DNA from: Croceicoccus estronivorus
GTDB lineage: Bacteria; Pseudomonadota; Alphaproteobacteria; Sphingomonadales; Sphingomonadaceae
Reading direction: 5' to 3'
DNA: 64,000 nt
Assembly (NCBI RefSeq): GCF_001625325.1
Contig: NZ_JRQQ01000007.1
Coordinates: 1-64,000, forward strand
This document shows positions 25,812-36,100 of this stretch, piece after piece. Each line of letters starts with the position of its first letter. Within the stretch, counting starts at the first letter, position 1. The notes beneath the pieces were generated by a model. The model was not told the origin of the DNA, made no database searches, and was given only the letters and a program-made list of their open reading frames with translations. The translations under genes were made by a program, and so were the position numbers.

Positions 25812-26993
25812 ATGGCGAAATTGTCCAACAATTTGCAGGGTTCAGGCGGCATTTCGCCAATTTTGTCTCGTACCAGGCTGATCTCGTCGGATTCTCATAT
25901 CGTGGAGCCTCCCAACCTATGGGACTCACTGGAAAGCGAACTTGGCGACCGCCGACCTCACGTGATAACGGAAGAAGATGGCGATTGGTGGTACATTGAC
26001 GGGAAAAAGACTATGTCTTTTCTCGGAATTAATGTTGGGAAGCGCTTTGAAGTCGACTCTCATGAGTTGCGAACCTCCGGAACATTTGACCAAGTTGCGG
26101 CCGGCGCGAGTGATCCAGATCTCTACATAAAAGAAAACGAGCAAGACGGCATATGGGCGTCGGTAATATATCCCAGTCAGGGCCTCATACTTTATGCTGT
26201 CCCAAACAGCGAAGTGGCTACTCTCGCGATGAGGCGATACAATGATTGGATAGCCGATTTCTGCGCTACTCATCCGGATCGCCTCAAAGGAATCGGCATG
26301 CTTAATGTCGATGATATCGATGAAGCTGTAAACGAGCTGAAGCGATGTCGAAAACTGGGGCTTGTCGGAGCTATGATCAGTGTCGCTCCTCCCGCATGGG
26401 GAAGCTATCGGTTGCCAGAGTATGATCAATTGTGGGCCGTCGCGCAGGATCTTGATTTCCCTCTATCACTTCATATCGGCACGGACCGAGCCGACCCGCG
26501 AATTGGGGATGCGGCATTTCGCCTTGATGTAAAGCACGTACCACCATCAAGTTTTGTAAATTCAGATTATAGAGTAAGAATAACTCTTGCTGATTTTATA
26601 TATTCCGGAGTTTTTGAGAGATTCCAAAATTTAAAAGTGGGAGCTATTGAGTTCGAGCTTTCCTGGATTCCAGTATATCTCCATAGATTGGATTATGCCT
26701 ATACGGATAGGCCCCCCAGGGGGCCGGAGTGGCGTAAATTTGAGGATCCAAATAAATTACCAAGCGATTTCTTTAAATCCAATATTTTCATATCCTTTCA
26801 GGAAGATCCGTATGGATTGCGTCTACGCGACGTATATGGAATCGACGGATTGCTGTGGGGAAGCGACTACCCTCACACTGAATCAACTTTTCCTCGTTCT
26901 TTGGAAATATTGGATAATATAACACGCGGAATGTCCGAAATAGAGATCGAAAAGATAGTAAATAAAAATGTAAGAAGAATTTATAATTTTTAA
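25812..26993 (+). CDS. Amidohydrolase-2 family (ACMSD-like TIM-barrel) protein
   Basis: 393 residues from the ATG at 25812, with AGGAGG seven bases upstream. Belongs to the PF04909 group: N-terminal ISSDSHIVEPPNLWDSLE, catalytic-site LSLHIGTD, and C-terminal GSDYPHTESTFPRS carrying the conserved Asp. Relatives decarboxylate or hydrolyse small aromatic or carboxylate compounds (ACMSD, gamma-resorcylate decarboxylase, LigY-like lyases). Twenty-two bases after the first amidohydrolase, so cotranscribed. The last third is AT-rich, with A/T third positions, in contrast to the first half. A terminator follows. Confidence 0.87.
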   Translation: MAKLSNNLQGSGGISPILSRTRLISSDSHIVEPPNLWDSLESELGDRRPHVITEEDGDWWYIDGKKTMSFLGINVGKRFEVDSHELRTSGTFDQVAAGASDPDLYIKENEQDGIWASVIYPSQGLILYAVPNSEVATLAMRRYNDWIADFCATHPDRLKGIGMLNVDDIDEAVNELKRCRKLGLVGAMISVAPPAWGSYRLPEYDQLWAVAQDLDFPLSLHIGTDRADPRIGDAAFRLDVKHVPPSSFVNSDYRVRITLADFIYSGVFERFQNLKVGAIEFELSWIPVYLHRLDYAYTDRPPRGPEWRKFEDPNKLPSDFFKSNIFISFQEDPYGLRLRDVYGIDGLLWGSDYPHTESTFPRSLEILDNITRGMSEIEIEKIVNKNVRRIYNF

Positions 26994-27010
26994 ATTTATA
27001 TAGAAATTTG

Positions 27011-27046
27011 AGGAGGGCAAAATATTATTTTTGCTCTCCTTTTTGT
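27011..27046 (+). terminator. Rho-independent terminator after the amidohydrolases
   Basis: AGGAGGGCAAAA (27011-27022) pairs, with one G-T wobble, with TTTTGCTCTCCT (27029-27040), then TTTTTG. It ends the amidohydrolase unit 17 bases after the second stop, so the receptor gene further on needs its own promoter. Confidence 0.88.
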
Positions 27047-27620
27047 TAATATATTATTTCAGTGATTCCGGTATATATTTTTTGAATGAGTGGCCATCTG
27101 TTCTGCGTATTCGACATGGTGAATGCTGGAATAGGAGAAGGTGAGCAGGAGAGCTTCCGCTTCACTTAAAGCATCGGTGCCTTGGCTGAGCCCCAAGGAT
27201 GTATTCGAGATGCCAACCTATGGCCGCAATATGTTGCCGCGCGCTAAATGATGGTGCGCACAGTTCCTAAACCTCTCCTTGATGGAGCAGGTCTTCGTAA
27301 CTGCGAGGGCTCGGCCTTTGGTGTTATCGGACCAAGGGCGTCGCAGCGGCAGGCCTATCAATCTGCATTTGAAGCCTCGATGTTGCCTAAAGCGGCAACT
27401 CCCAACGCGCGCGATCCAAACAGCTAATGCGGCCAAGCTGCTAAGTCAGCGCATTGATGTCCTATCCGACGAGTTTCTCTTCCGGATTGGCGCCTCGAAT
27501 CCCATCAATTGCGGATATCCGGAAAAAATCATAGCATACTACATATATTGTATAAACAAACTATTGTGCCTCTGAATGACCGTCTTTCATCACATAGGGC
27601 GGCGTGTTGGAGGAGAGACA
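27047..27620. other. Gene-free 574-base spacer with receptor promoter
   Basis: No reading frame here has family similarity. Several short frames on both strands (for example a minus-strand one at about 27090-27230 ending VEYAEQMATHSKNIYRNH, and a plus-strand one at about 27250-27425) look protein-like but are broken by stops, which suggests decayed sequence. The last 90 bases are AT-rich and contain TACATATATTGTATA (27540-27554), a partial palindrome and probable promoter/operator, followed by GGAGGAGA just before the receptor ATG. Confidence 0.5.
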
Positions 27621-29903
27621 ATGCGTACAGCTGTCACTTGCGTAGCATTTGCTGGCACAATCATCACTGGCGCGCCGGTGCGTGCTCAAGGCGTTGATCA
27701 ACTGCCAAATGTGGCATCGGAAACTCGTATAGAAGATATTGTCGTAACTGCACGGCGACGGGAGGAACGTGTCCAGACTGTCCCTGTGGCGCTCACAGCA
27801 ATTAACGGCGAAACGTTAGAGAGGCTGGGGATCCAACAGCCCGACAAGCTACAGAATATCGTCCCAAATCTTGCCAGCACGCCTATGCCATCTGTAGCAG
27901 GCGGTTCGGTTACTTTCATCCGAGGTGTGGGTACGACGGAACTTTTGCTGAGCGTTGATTCGCCGGTAGGTACTTACGTCGATGGAGTCTATCTTGGCCG
28001 GAACGTCATCGCCAATCTGGGGGTCATCGCACCCGCTCGCGTCGAAGTGTTACGCGGACCTCAGGGCACGCTGTTTGGTCGCAATACCACTGGCGGGGCA
28101 ATTTCCATAACCACACCAAAGCCGGATGCTGATTTTGCACTCCAATTGAAAGGTGGGTTAGCCTCTTTCCATGAGCGATACGGTCAGTTCCGCCTGGATA
28201 CGGGCGAAATAGGCACCACAGGACTTAGCGCACTCGTCGCCTACCAACATAAAGAAAGCCATGGCATTATTAATAACCCTTTGGCTCCTGGGAAGGAAGA
28301 TCCCGGTGCAAGTAACAGTGACGCAATCTTTGCGAAAGTGCACGGGGAGTGGGGCTCACTTAAAATCGACTACAGCTTCGATTATGCCAACTTGCACGCA
28401 GCAACCGGCGCGTTTCAGATTGGCTATGCTACCGCTGCTTTCCGTGATTACTACGCGCAGTCGTCAGGGTTCAATGGGGCAGAGCTGATCATCGACCCGG
28501 AAAGGCGCGACACATTGCCGTTTCGTCGGATGGGAAGACAGGCTGTAACAAGCTATGGGCATGCCTTGATTGCTGCGGCTGACATAAGCGACACGCTGAC
28601 GCTAAAATCAATTACGGCCTATCGTCACTATAAGGCGGACCAGCCAAACCCTTACGCGCCCTCCGGCATATTAGGGCCTACGACTACTGGCATTGCTGAA
28701 ATTTATCCCTTTCAGTCCGACATTGGCACTGTGCGTACGCAACACCAGTTCTCTGAGGAGATTCAGCTTCTTGGAACTTTTGATCAATTCGAATTCGTAT
28801 TAGGTGGATTCTACTTTAACGAAAAAGCAGAAGAAATTGCTCCCACATCATATACTTATTTGTTGCCACCCGATAAGAATACAGGATTAAATCTGACAGG
28901 TGCAACTAACTATGCAGTCAGTGCTGATTCCTACGCGGTTTTCGGCCAGGGGACTTATCGTCCAGCGTTTGCTGGTGATAAACTGGAACTGACTTTAGGA
29001 GCACGGTACACAAAGGATGAAAAATCCATTGACCAAACGCGTGCAACTGTGCGCTCGGCACGGCGCAAATATAATAATTTCTCATACAACCTCTCGCTAG
29101 CCTACAAACTGCTGCCTGAAACGCTTCTGTTCGGGCGGATCGGCACTGGCTATCGCTCCGGTGGCTTCAATGCGCGTGCTGGAGCTGGCGTTGACTTCGT
29201 ATTCAAACCCGAAAAAGTTACGAGCTACGAGTTTGGTTTGAAGAGCGACTGGCTTGACGGAATGCTGCGCACAAACTTTGCAGCCTTTTATACCGATTAT
29301 TCCAACCTCCAAGTCACGCAATATACTGGTTCCGCTGGTGGCGGTGGCACCGGTTTCACTCGCAACGCAAATGCGACGCTGAAAGGCTTCGAACTGGAAA
29401 CTGTTCTGGTACCCGTAAAAGGCCTGCGTATCGAAGGTAGTACAGGGTATGTCCAAGCGCGCTTCGATGAAATTTATTTTCCCGATCCGATTAGCGGTGA
29501 TCTCACCAATTTTGCCGACATCAGCCATCTACCCTATGTTCCGGCATGGACCGCCCACGCCGCAGCGCAGTACGCATTCCAACCCTTCGCGAACGATATC
29601 CGAACATCCGTCCGCGTGGATTATTCTTGGCGAAGCCGCCGCTGGTTTCACACCAACAACCTTTCCAACCTTAACCCCTTCAATGACGAGATTGCTGACG
29701 GCGCATACGGACTGCTGGGGGCGAGTATAGTGATGGGTAACATTCCTTTCGGAAGCCTGAGAGGAGAAGTCTCTCTGTGGGGCGAAAATCTCACCAACAC
29801 AGAATACCGAATCCAGGGCGTGGATTTCGGCGCGCTCGGATTTGCTGGCAATGTTTATGGCAATCCGCGGCGATTTGGCGTTGATTTCAAGGTGGATTTC
29901 TAG
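27621..29903 (+). CDS. TonB-dependent outer-membrane receptor
   Basis: 760 residues from the ATG at 27621, with GGAGGAGAG upstream. Signal peptide (to about residue 24, PVRAQG), TonB box-like IEDIVVTARRREE, plug with FIRGVGTTE, PVGTYVDGVYLGR and RVEVLRGPQGTLFGRNTTGG, and a beta-barrel ending in a terminal Phe (VDFKVDF). This is the CirA/FyuA-like type that sphingomonads use for many carbon sources as well as siderophores. The genes directly following suggest the ligand is a substrate of this cluster. Confidence 0.93.
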   Translation: MRTAVTCVAFAGTIITGAPVRAQGVDQLPNVASETRIEDIVVTARRREERVQTVPVALTAINGETLERLGIQQPDKLQNIVPNLASTPMPSVAGGSVTFIRGVGTTELLLSVDSPVGTYVDGVYLGRNVIANLGVIAPARVEVLRGPQGTLFGRNTTGGAISITTPKPDADFALQLKGGLASFHERYGQFRLDTGEIGTTGLSALVAYQHKESHGIINNPLAPGKEDPGASNSDAIFAKVHGEWGSLKIDYSFDYANLHAATGAFQIGYATAAFRDYYAQSSGFNGAELIIDPERRDTLPFRRMGRQAVTSYGHALIAAADISDTLTLKSITAYRHYKADQPNPYAPSGILGPTTTGIAEIYPFQSDIGTVRTQHQFSEEIQLLGTFDQFEFVLGGFYFNEKAEEIAPTSYTYLLPPDKNTGLNLTGATNYAVSADSYAVFGQGTYRPAFAGDKLELTLGARYTKDEKSIDQTRATVRSARRKYNNFSYNLSLAYKLLPETLLFGRIGTGYRSGGFNARAGAGVDFVFKPEKVTSYEFGLKSDWLDGMLRTNFAAFYTDYSNLQVTQYTGSAGGGGTGFTRNANATLKGFELETVLVPVKGLRIEGSTGYVQARFDEIYFPDPISGDLTNFADISHLPYVPAWTAHAAAQYAFQPFANDIRTSVRVDYSWRSRRWFHTNNLSNLNPFNDEIADGAYGLLGASIVMGNIPFGSLRGEVSLWGENLTNTEYRIQGVDFGALGFAGNVYGNPRRFGVDFKVDF

Positions 29904-29912
29904 GGGCACGGT

Positions 29913-30680
29913 ATGGGCAAGAAAAGTAAGGCGGGAAGGCTTGAGGGCCGAATAGCGATCGTGACAGGCGGTGCCTCCGGATTAGGTCGCGCCACGGCGT
30001 CTCTCCTCGCCGATGAGGGCGCTAAAGTTACCATCGCCGATCTGGATGAAGAAGGTGGTAGAGGCGTGGCCGACATGGTCGGCGGTACATTTCGGCGGAC
30101 TAACGTCGCCTATTCCGCTGATGTAGACGCATTGGTTGCGGAAACAAGTGCCACGCATGGCATGCTGCATATTATGATCAACAATGCCGGCATCTGCCCT
30201 CAGAGCCCGCTGGTTGAGATCGATGACCCGACATTCCGCCAAGTCATGGGCGTCAACTTCGATGGTGTGTTCTTCGGAACCCGTGCCGCGGCACGGGTAA
30301 TGCGCAATCAAGGTTGCGGTACCATCGTCAACACAGCGTCAGCAGGCGCATTTATGCCGACGGAAAACATGAGTGTCTATGCCGCTGCGAAGTCTGCAGT
30401 CGTAACGCTAACGCGGGTCGCGGCAATTGAATTGGCCCCGCTCGGTATTCGAGTAAATGCCGTATGCCCCGGACCTATGCGTACTGGCATGGCTGCAGGA
30501 CTCACTGGAGCGGCGCGCGCAGCATTTGAAAATCTCTCACCCCTCGGTCGTGCTGCAGATCCGATCGAGATGGCGCAGGGTATCCTGTTCCTGATCAGTG
30601 ATGAGGCAAGCTACATCAACGGTCATGCGCTGCAAGTCGATGGAGGTTCCATCGCGGGTAAGCGTGCGCCTGTCACATAA
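29913..30680 (+). CDS. Short-chain dehydrogenase/reductase
   Basis: 255 residues, classical SDR: TGGASGLGRA cofactor loop, NNAG, catalytic Ser in NTASAGAF, and YAAAK. The Asp in TIADLDEE, after the second strand, predicts NAD(H) preference. C-terminal YINGHALQVDGG is typical. Nine bases after the receptor stop, so in the same transcript. Probably oxidises a hydroxyl on the imported compound or an intermediate. Confidence 0.92.
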   Translation: MGKKSKAGRLEGRIAIVTGGASGLGRATASLLADEGAKVTIADLDEEGGRGVADMVGGTFRRTNVAYSADVDALVAETSATHGMLHIMINNAGICPQSPLVEIDDPTFRQVMGVNFDGVFFGTRAAARVMRNQGCGTIVNTASAGAFMPTENMSVYAAAKSAVVTLTRVAAIELAPLGIRVNAVCPGPMRTGMAAGLTGAARAAFENLSPLGRAADPIEMAQGILFLISDEASYINGHALQVDGGSIAGKRAPVT

Positions 30681-30692
30681 GGAAAAGTGGCC

Positions 30693-31136
30693 ATGCATTT
30701 TGAGCAATCCCATGTAGGCATCTGCGTCTCAGATATGGAACGCGCTTTGCATTTTTATCGTGAGGGACTGGGTTTTGCAGACGGCCCCAGTTTCGCCATT
30801 GATTACGCCATCTCCGAAATGACGGGCGATGTGCATCTAACGTCGCATTTTCTGCACAGCGGCGAACTCAGAATCGAACTGCTGCATTTCACGCAGCCAG
30901 CAGCTTTTGGGAAACCATCGATAAGCCGCAACCAACTTGGCCTCACCCATCTTTCATTTTCAGTAGAAGATATAGATGCAGCGGCGCAACGTGCGGTGAG
31001 GCATGGCGGTACGATCATTGAAGGTACCCGTTCCACCCCTGAAAATGGAGTGCACATCATATTTCTCGCCGATCCGGACGGTACGCGAATTGAACTGATG
31101 AAGCATCCGGCAGATGTCAGTTGGCCTTGGTACTAG
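30693..31136 (+). CDS. VOC-family (glyoxalase/dioxygenase fold) protein
   Basis: 147 residues from the ATG at 30693, preferred over the GTG at 30687 because AAGG is better spaced. Contains two beta-alpha-beta-beta-beta modules: HVGICVSDMERALHFYREGLGF, and LTHLSFSVEDIDAA with FLADPDGTRIELM (metal-ligand Glu). His in HVGI, His in LTHLSF and Glu in RIELM could form a metal site. May be an epimerase, lyase, dioxygenase or glyoxalase; last gene of the cluster. Confidence 0.87.
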   Translation: MHFEQSHVGICVSDMERALHFYREGLGFADGPSFAIDYAISEMTGDVHLTSHFLHSGELRIELLHFTQPAAFGKPSISRNQLGLTHLSFSVEDIDAAAQRAVRHGGTIIEGTRSTPENGVHIIFLADPDGTRIELMKHPADVSWPWY

Positions 31137-31179
31137 GCTGTAACCCCACGTTCGCTTTCTCATGCCAGAAAGCCTCACG

Positions 31180-32097
31180 CTAGGCTGGCCGCGCATTGGA
31201 CTGGACAGCGCAATCCCGCGCAAACCGTCCGGGTGCGCAGCCCAATCGCTTACGGAATGCAGTGCTGAAGGCGCTCGCTGATTCATAACCGATCTGGTCG
31301 GCGATACGCTCCAGCGATTTAGCGCCGCTTACGAGCGCATCCTTGGCGAGCGCCATCCGCCAGCGCGCCAGATATTCGATCGGAGCGCAACCGAGCGTCT
31401 TTGCAAAGCGCGCGGCAAAAGCCGATCTCGACATGCCGGCGATCTTCGCGAGCTCTGCCACTGTCCAGCCCGCCCGAACATCAGCATGGATTGCGTGCAG
31501 GGCCCGGGCAAGCGAGGGATCGCGCAGGCCGTTCAGCAATCCTGCAGGCACGGCCTCGCCGCCATGCCATCGCAACGCCTCGACCAGCAATGCTTCCAGC
31601 AGGCGCTGGATGACCAGTTCCTTGCCGGGATAGTCGGACAGGCATTCCTCGGAGAGGAGCTTGACAAGACGGCCGAACCGGGTCGCGCGCCCTTGTGAAG
31701 CGGGGATATGAATCAGATCGGGTAGCAGCCCGAGCAGCAGCGGCGCATTGATCCGCTCGAAGTGGAAACTGCCACCGAGCGAGAGATAGTCCGGTTCGCC
31801 CTCCGGATCGCCATGTCGGATGGCCTCGTTGCCAGGCTCGACGGGGCGGCATTCTGCAGCCGGATCGCTGTAGAGCGCGAATGCAGGGGTCGCGGGCAGC
31901 AGAAGAAAGTCACCCTCCGTGAGACGGAGCGGTGCACGACCCTCGAACCTGATCCATGCCTCGCCTGCCAGCACGATCGCGAAACCGGGCGCATCATAGG
32001 CCCGATAGCACACGCACCAGCGCCCGCGGCCACTGATCGGCTTCGAGACGGCGGCGGTCGGTTTTAAAAGGCTGATGATGTCGCTCAAAGGATCCAT
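31180..32097 (-). CDS. AraC-family regulator with cupin N-domain
   Basis: 305 residues. N-terminal half is a cupin_6-type effector domain (WCVCYRAYDAPGFAIVLAGEAWIRFEG, LRLTEGDFLLLPATPAFAL). C-terminal half has two helix-turn-helix motifs: WTVAELAKIAGMSRSAFAARFAKTLG and SLERIADQIGYESASAFSTAFRKRLGCAPGRF. Divergent from the SDR gene to the right, with a palindrome between them; such AraC/SDR pairs are common and the regulator most likely controls the neighbour. Confidence 0.92.
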   Translation of the reverse strand: MDPLSDIISLLKPTAAVSKPISGRGRWCVCYRAYDAPGFAIVLAGEAWIRFEGRAPLRLTEGDFLLLPATPAFALYSDPAAECRPVEPGNEAIRHGDPEGEPDYLSLGGSFHFERINAPLLLGLLPDLIHIPASQGRATRFGRLVKLLSEECLSDYPGKELVIQRLLEALLVEALRWHGGEAVPAGLLNGLRDPSLARALHAIHADVRAGWTVAELAKIAGMSRSAFAARFAKTLGCAPIEYLARWRMALAKDALVSGAKSLERIADQIGYESASAFSTAFRKRLGCAPGRFARDCAVQSNARPA

Positions 32098-32104
32098 CTG
32101 GACG

Positions 32105-32138
32105 ATCCATAATAAATAGTGGACTATTGATTATGGAT
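32105..32138. promoter_or_regulatory. Operator-like palindrome between AraC and SDR genes
   Basis: ATCCATAATAAATAGT (32105-32120) faces ACTATTGATTATGGAT (32123-32138): two 16-base arms, one mismatch, two-base centre. It begins seven bases from the AraC start codon and is 57 bases from the SDR start, so binding would affect both promoters. The size and symmetry exceed chance expectation. Confidence 0.75.
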
Positions 32139-32194
32139 CATATCACGTCGCCTGTCTATTTGCTCTCGATCGCATGGATGTATGGAGACCGAAG

Positions 32195-32941
32195 ATGACC
32201 AAGATGATCATGATTACCGGCACGTCGTCGGGCTATGGCAAGGCGACGGCAGACCTTTTCCTTTCGCGCGGCTGGTGCGTCATCGCGACGATGCGCCGAC
32301 CCGATCCCTCCCTGTTCGAGGCATCCGACCGACTGCGCCTGCTACCGCTGGATGTAACGATCGAGAACAGCATCGCCGCGGCAATCGAAGCGGCCGGCCC
32401 GATTGATGTTCTGGTGAACAATGCCGGCGTGGGCGGGATCGGCGCCTTTGAGGCGATGCCGATGTCGTTGATCCGACAGCTTGTCGAAACCAACACGATC
32501 GGCGTCATGGCGATGACCAAGGCCGTTATCCCCCAGATGCGCAAGCGTCGCTCAGGCACCATCGTCAATGTGACGTCGAGCGTAACGCTTGGCGACTTCC
32601 CGCTCGCCGCACTCTATGCTGGTACCAAGCACGCCATTGAGGGCTTTTCGGCTTCGCTCGCGCATGAGCTCGCTTATTTCGACGTTCGCGTGAAGCTTGT
32701 CGAGCCGGGTTATGGGCCGACCACTCGGTTCGGCGCCAACGCCCTCGTACCGGTGGAGCAGCTGCTGCCGGGTGCCTATGCCGACTTCGCTCGCCCGATC
32801 CTGGAGAGCTTCGCCAAGCCTGTGCTGACCACCAGAGAAATCGACGTTGCCGAAGCCATCTGGGACGCCGTTTGTGGTGCCGACGACCAACTTCGTTTCC
32901 CCGCAGGACCGGATGCCGTCGCGCTCGCCCAGACGCACTGA
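32195..32941 (+). CDS. Short-chain dehydrogenase/reductase
   Basis: 248 residues from the ATG at 32195. TGTSSGYGKA cofactor loop, NNAG, VTSSVT catalytic Ser and YAGTKHAIEGF (Tyr, Lys). Arg in TMRRPD after strand 2 favours NADP(H). Falls in the group often annotated as SDR oxidoreductase (YSAxKxAxEG pattern) with unknown substrates, frequently paired with an AraC regulator as here. Confidence 0.92.
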   Translation: MTKMIMITGTSSGYGKATADLFLSRGWCVIATMRRPDPSLFEASDRLRLLPLDVTIENSIAAAIEAAGPIDVLVNNAGVGGIGAFEAMPMSLIRQLVETNTIGVMAMTKAVIPQMRKRRSGTIVNVTSSVTLGDFPLAALYAGTKHAIEGFSASLAHELAYFDVRVKLVEPGYGPTTRFGANALVPVEQLLPGAYADFARPILESFAKPVLTTREIDVAEAIWDAVCGADDQLRFPAGPDAVALAQTH

Positions 32942-32945
32942 CGGG

Positions 32946-32978
32946 GCCCATGCCGACCTTCCCGTGGCTGGCATGGGC
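32946..32978. other. Hairpin after the SDR gene
   Basis: Perfect nine-pair inverted repeat GCCCATGCC (32946-32954) and GGCATGGGC (32970-32978), four bases after the SDR stop. No T-run follows on either strand, so it may only protect the 3' end or be a weak terminator. The rest of the spacer up to 33166 shows nothing. Confidence 0.45.
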
Positions 32979-33166
32979 TCAACGCCGCTGGCTGACACGC
33001 TGCCATAGCGGTTACCCACTCGCTCAGATGGGGGCCAGCCCTCCATTCATGCCCCAACTAGGTTGGGAGCAGATTGTCCTATTCTCCGGCAGAAGATCGC
33101 AAATTGCCCTCAATGCAAGCCTGAAGAACACGTTTGCTGTCTCTGCTATGTTTCGTCTCGATATCA

Positions 33167-36100
33167 TCATGCTTGTCCATGTGAAGGAGCCTGATCGCTC
33201 CGTTGCAGCACGAGCCGCGCGATCGCCGGCAGGACGAATAGTGTGAGCGCGGTCGAGCTGATCAAGCCGCCGATGACCACCGTTGCCAGCGGACGCTGGA
33301 CCTCGGCGCCGGTGCCTGTCGCGATCGCCATAGGAACAAAGCCGAGCGAGGCTACCAAGGCCGTCATCAGAACCGGTCGCAGTCGGGCCAGCGCACCGTC
33401 GGAAATCGCCTCACAGAGGAGTGAGCCTTGGTCCAGACGCTGGCGTATCGCGGTCATCATCACCAGGCCGTTCAGAACCGCGACGCCAGACAACGCGATG
33501 AAGCCGACCGCCGCCGAAACAGAGAACGGCATGCCTCTCATGGCGAGAGCGAAGACGCCGCCTGCCAGCGCCATCGGGATTGCGCTGAATACCGCGAGAG
33601 CGGGAACCCAACCGCCGAGCGCCATGAACAGGAGCAGCAACACCAGAGCAAAACAGACCGGGACGACAAGGGCGAGCCTCGCCTGCGCGGCCTGGAGGTT
33701 CTCATATTGCCCGCCCCACTCGATGAAGGAGGTAGGGGGCAACTCGACGCTATCGGCAACGTCCGCGCGGGCTTCCTCAACGAAGGAACCGAGATCGCGC
33801 TCGCGCACGTTCGCCGACACGATCACCAGCCGCCGCCCCTGTTCGCGCCGAACCTCGGCTAGACCATCGACGACCTGGAAATCCGCCAACGTGCGGAGCG
33901 GAACCGTTACTCCGCCATCGAGAACGACCGGAAGGGCGCCGAGCTGATCGAAATCGTTACGGGTCACATCATCAAGCCGCACGACGACATCGAAACGGCG
34001 GTCACCTTCGAATACCAGGCCCGCAGGGCGACCACCCAGAGCAATAGCCACGGATTGCGCCACATCCTCCACGGTCAGGCCATAGCGAGCGATCGTCGGA
34101 CGATCGAAGGCGATGTCGAGCGTGGGAAAACCCGTAACCTGCTGGACCTTGACGTCCGCAGCACCTTCTATCCCTCTCAACACTTGAGCAACTTCTCCGG
34201 CGGACCGGGTCAGGACCGAGAGGTCGTCACCGTAGAGCTTGACCGCTACGTCGCCGCGAACACCCGCGATAAGCTCGTTGAAACGCAGTTCGATGGGTTG
34301 GCTGAACTCGTATAGGTTCCCGACCAGACCGCTCAGCGAGTTCTCCATCTGCGCGACGAGTTCGTCCTTCGACAGATCGGGATCTGGCCATTCCTCGCGC
34401 GGTTTCAGGATCACATAGGCATCGGACGCGTTCGGCGGCATAGGATCGCTTGCCACCTCCGCAGTGCCGGTGCGTGAGAACACCAGTTCCACCTGTGGGA
34501 AAGTCTTGAGCCGGTCTTCCACCTGTCTTTGCATGGCAAGCGAGCGCTCGAGCGAGGTCGAGGGTATCCGCAGCGACTGAATCGCGATATCCCGTTCGTC
34601 CAGCTGCGGCGTGAACTCGCTTCCGAGGAAGCTGAAGACCAGGGCGGCAACGACGAAAATGCCGACACCCGCCCCGATTACCGGCCAGGGCCGCGCGATA
34701 GCGCGGCGCACGGCCGGGCCATAGCGTTCCTTCACGATCCGGACAGGCTTGACCTCTTTCTCGGTCAGCTTGCGATTGAGGAGCACCGCAATCATTGCCG
34801 GAACAAAGGTCAGCGACAGCACGAAGGCCGAGGCGAGCGCCAGCATGACCGTGATGGCCATCGGCGAGAACGTCTTGCCCTCGACACCGGTGAAGGTGAG
34901 AAGCGGAGCATAGACGAGCAGGATGATCGCCTGACCATAGACGGTCGGCTTGATCATTTCCTGTGCGGCCAGCCGCGTCTCGGTCAACCGCTCGCCGAGG
35001 CTCAGCAGTCTGCCCTCGCGGTGCTGTCTTGCAGCGAGCCGCGCGACGCTGTTCTCGACGATTATGACTGCGCCATCGACAATGAGGCCGAAGTCCAGTG
35101 CCCCCAAGCTCATCAGATTGCCCGAGACGCCCAGTCGGTTCATGCCCACGGCCGCGATCAGCATGGATACCGGGATGACCAGTGCGGCGATGAGTGCTGC
35201 GCGAATGTTCCCCAGCAGCAGGAACAGGACGACGATCACCAGCAGTGCACCCTCGACGAGGTTCTTCTCCACTGTGGCAATCGTCGCATCAACGAGGGAC
35301 GACCGGTTGTAGACGATTTCGGCGACCACGCCGGCCGGGAGCGACGCACGCACTTCGTTCAACCGCTCCGCCGACGCTGCGGCCACCGTGCGGCTGTTCT
35401 CGCCGCTGCGCATCAGGACGGTGCCGACGACTGCCTCTTCGCCATTGAGAGACGCCGCGCCGGTCCGCAGATCGCCGCCGATGCGCACCGTGGCGACGTC
35501 GCTAATACGGATCGGAACACCCTTGCGGGTCGCAACGACCGCCTGCTCAATGTCCTGCGTGCCGCCAAGGCGTGCATCCACACGGACGAGGAGTGCCTCG
35601 CCAGCGCGATCGACGAAGTTGGCGCCCGCAGCGAGGTTTGCCGCTTCCAGCGCCTTGAGCAGGGAATCGAACGAAAGCCCGTAGCCTGTCAACCGGCTCG
35701 GGTCGGGCTGCACAAGAAACTGCTTCTCGTAGCCACCGATAGAATCGACGCCTGCCACGCCGTCGATCGAGCGCATCAGCGGGGCCACGGCCCAGTCCTG
35801 GATCGTGCGCAAGTAAGCCGCCTTTGCGACCGCGCTATCGAGGCGATCCCCGCGCTCTGTGATGAAGCTCCCGTCCGACTGCCAGCCGGTCCGACCACCG
35901 GTCGGTGCGCCGCGACCTCCCGGATACTCGTATTCGATCGTATACATCAGCACTTCGCCGAGACCGGTCGAGATCGGCCCCATAGTGGGCTCTGCTCCTT
36001 CCGGCAGCGATGCGCCGATCGGTGCAAGCCGCTCGTTCACCTGCTGGCGCGCGAAGTATATGTCGGTGCCTTCCTCGAAGATAGCGGTGACCTGGCTGAA

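Noticed and set aside
27218-27575. Short frames on both strands (72 and 98 codons) in the spacer before the receptor
   Set aside because: No start signals, no family resemblance and many stops nearby; more likely decayed sequence than genes.
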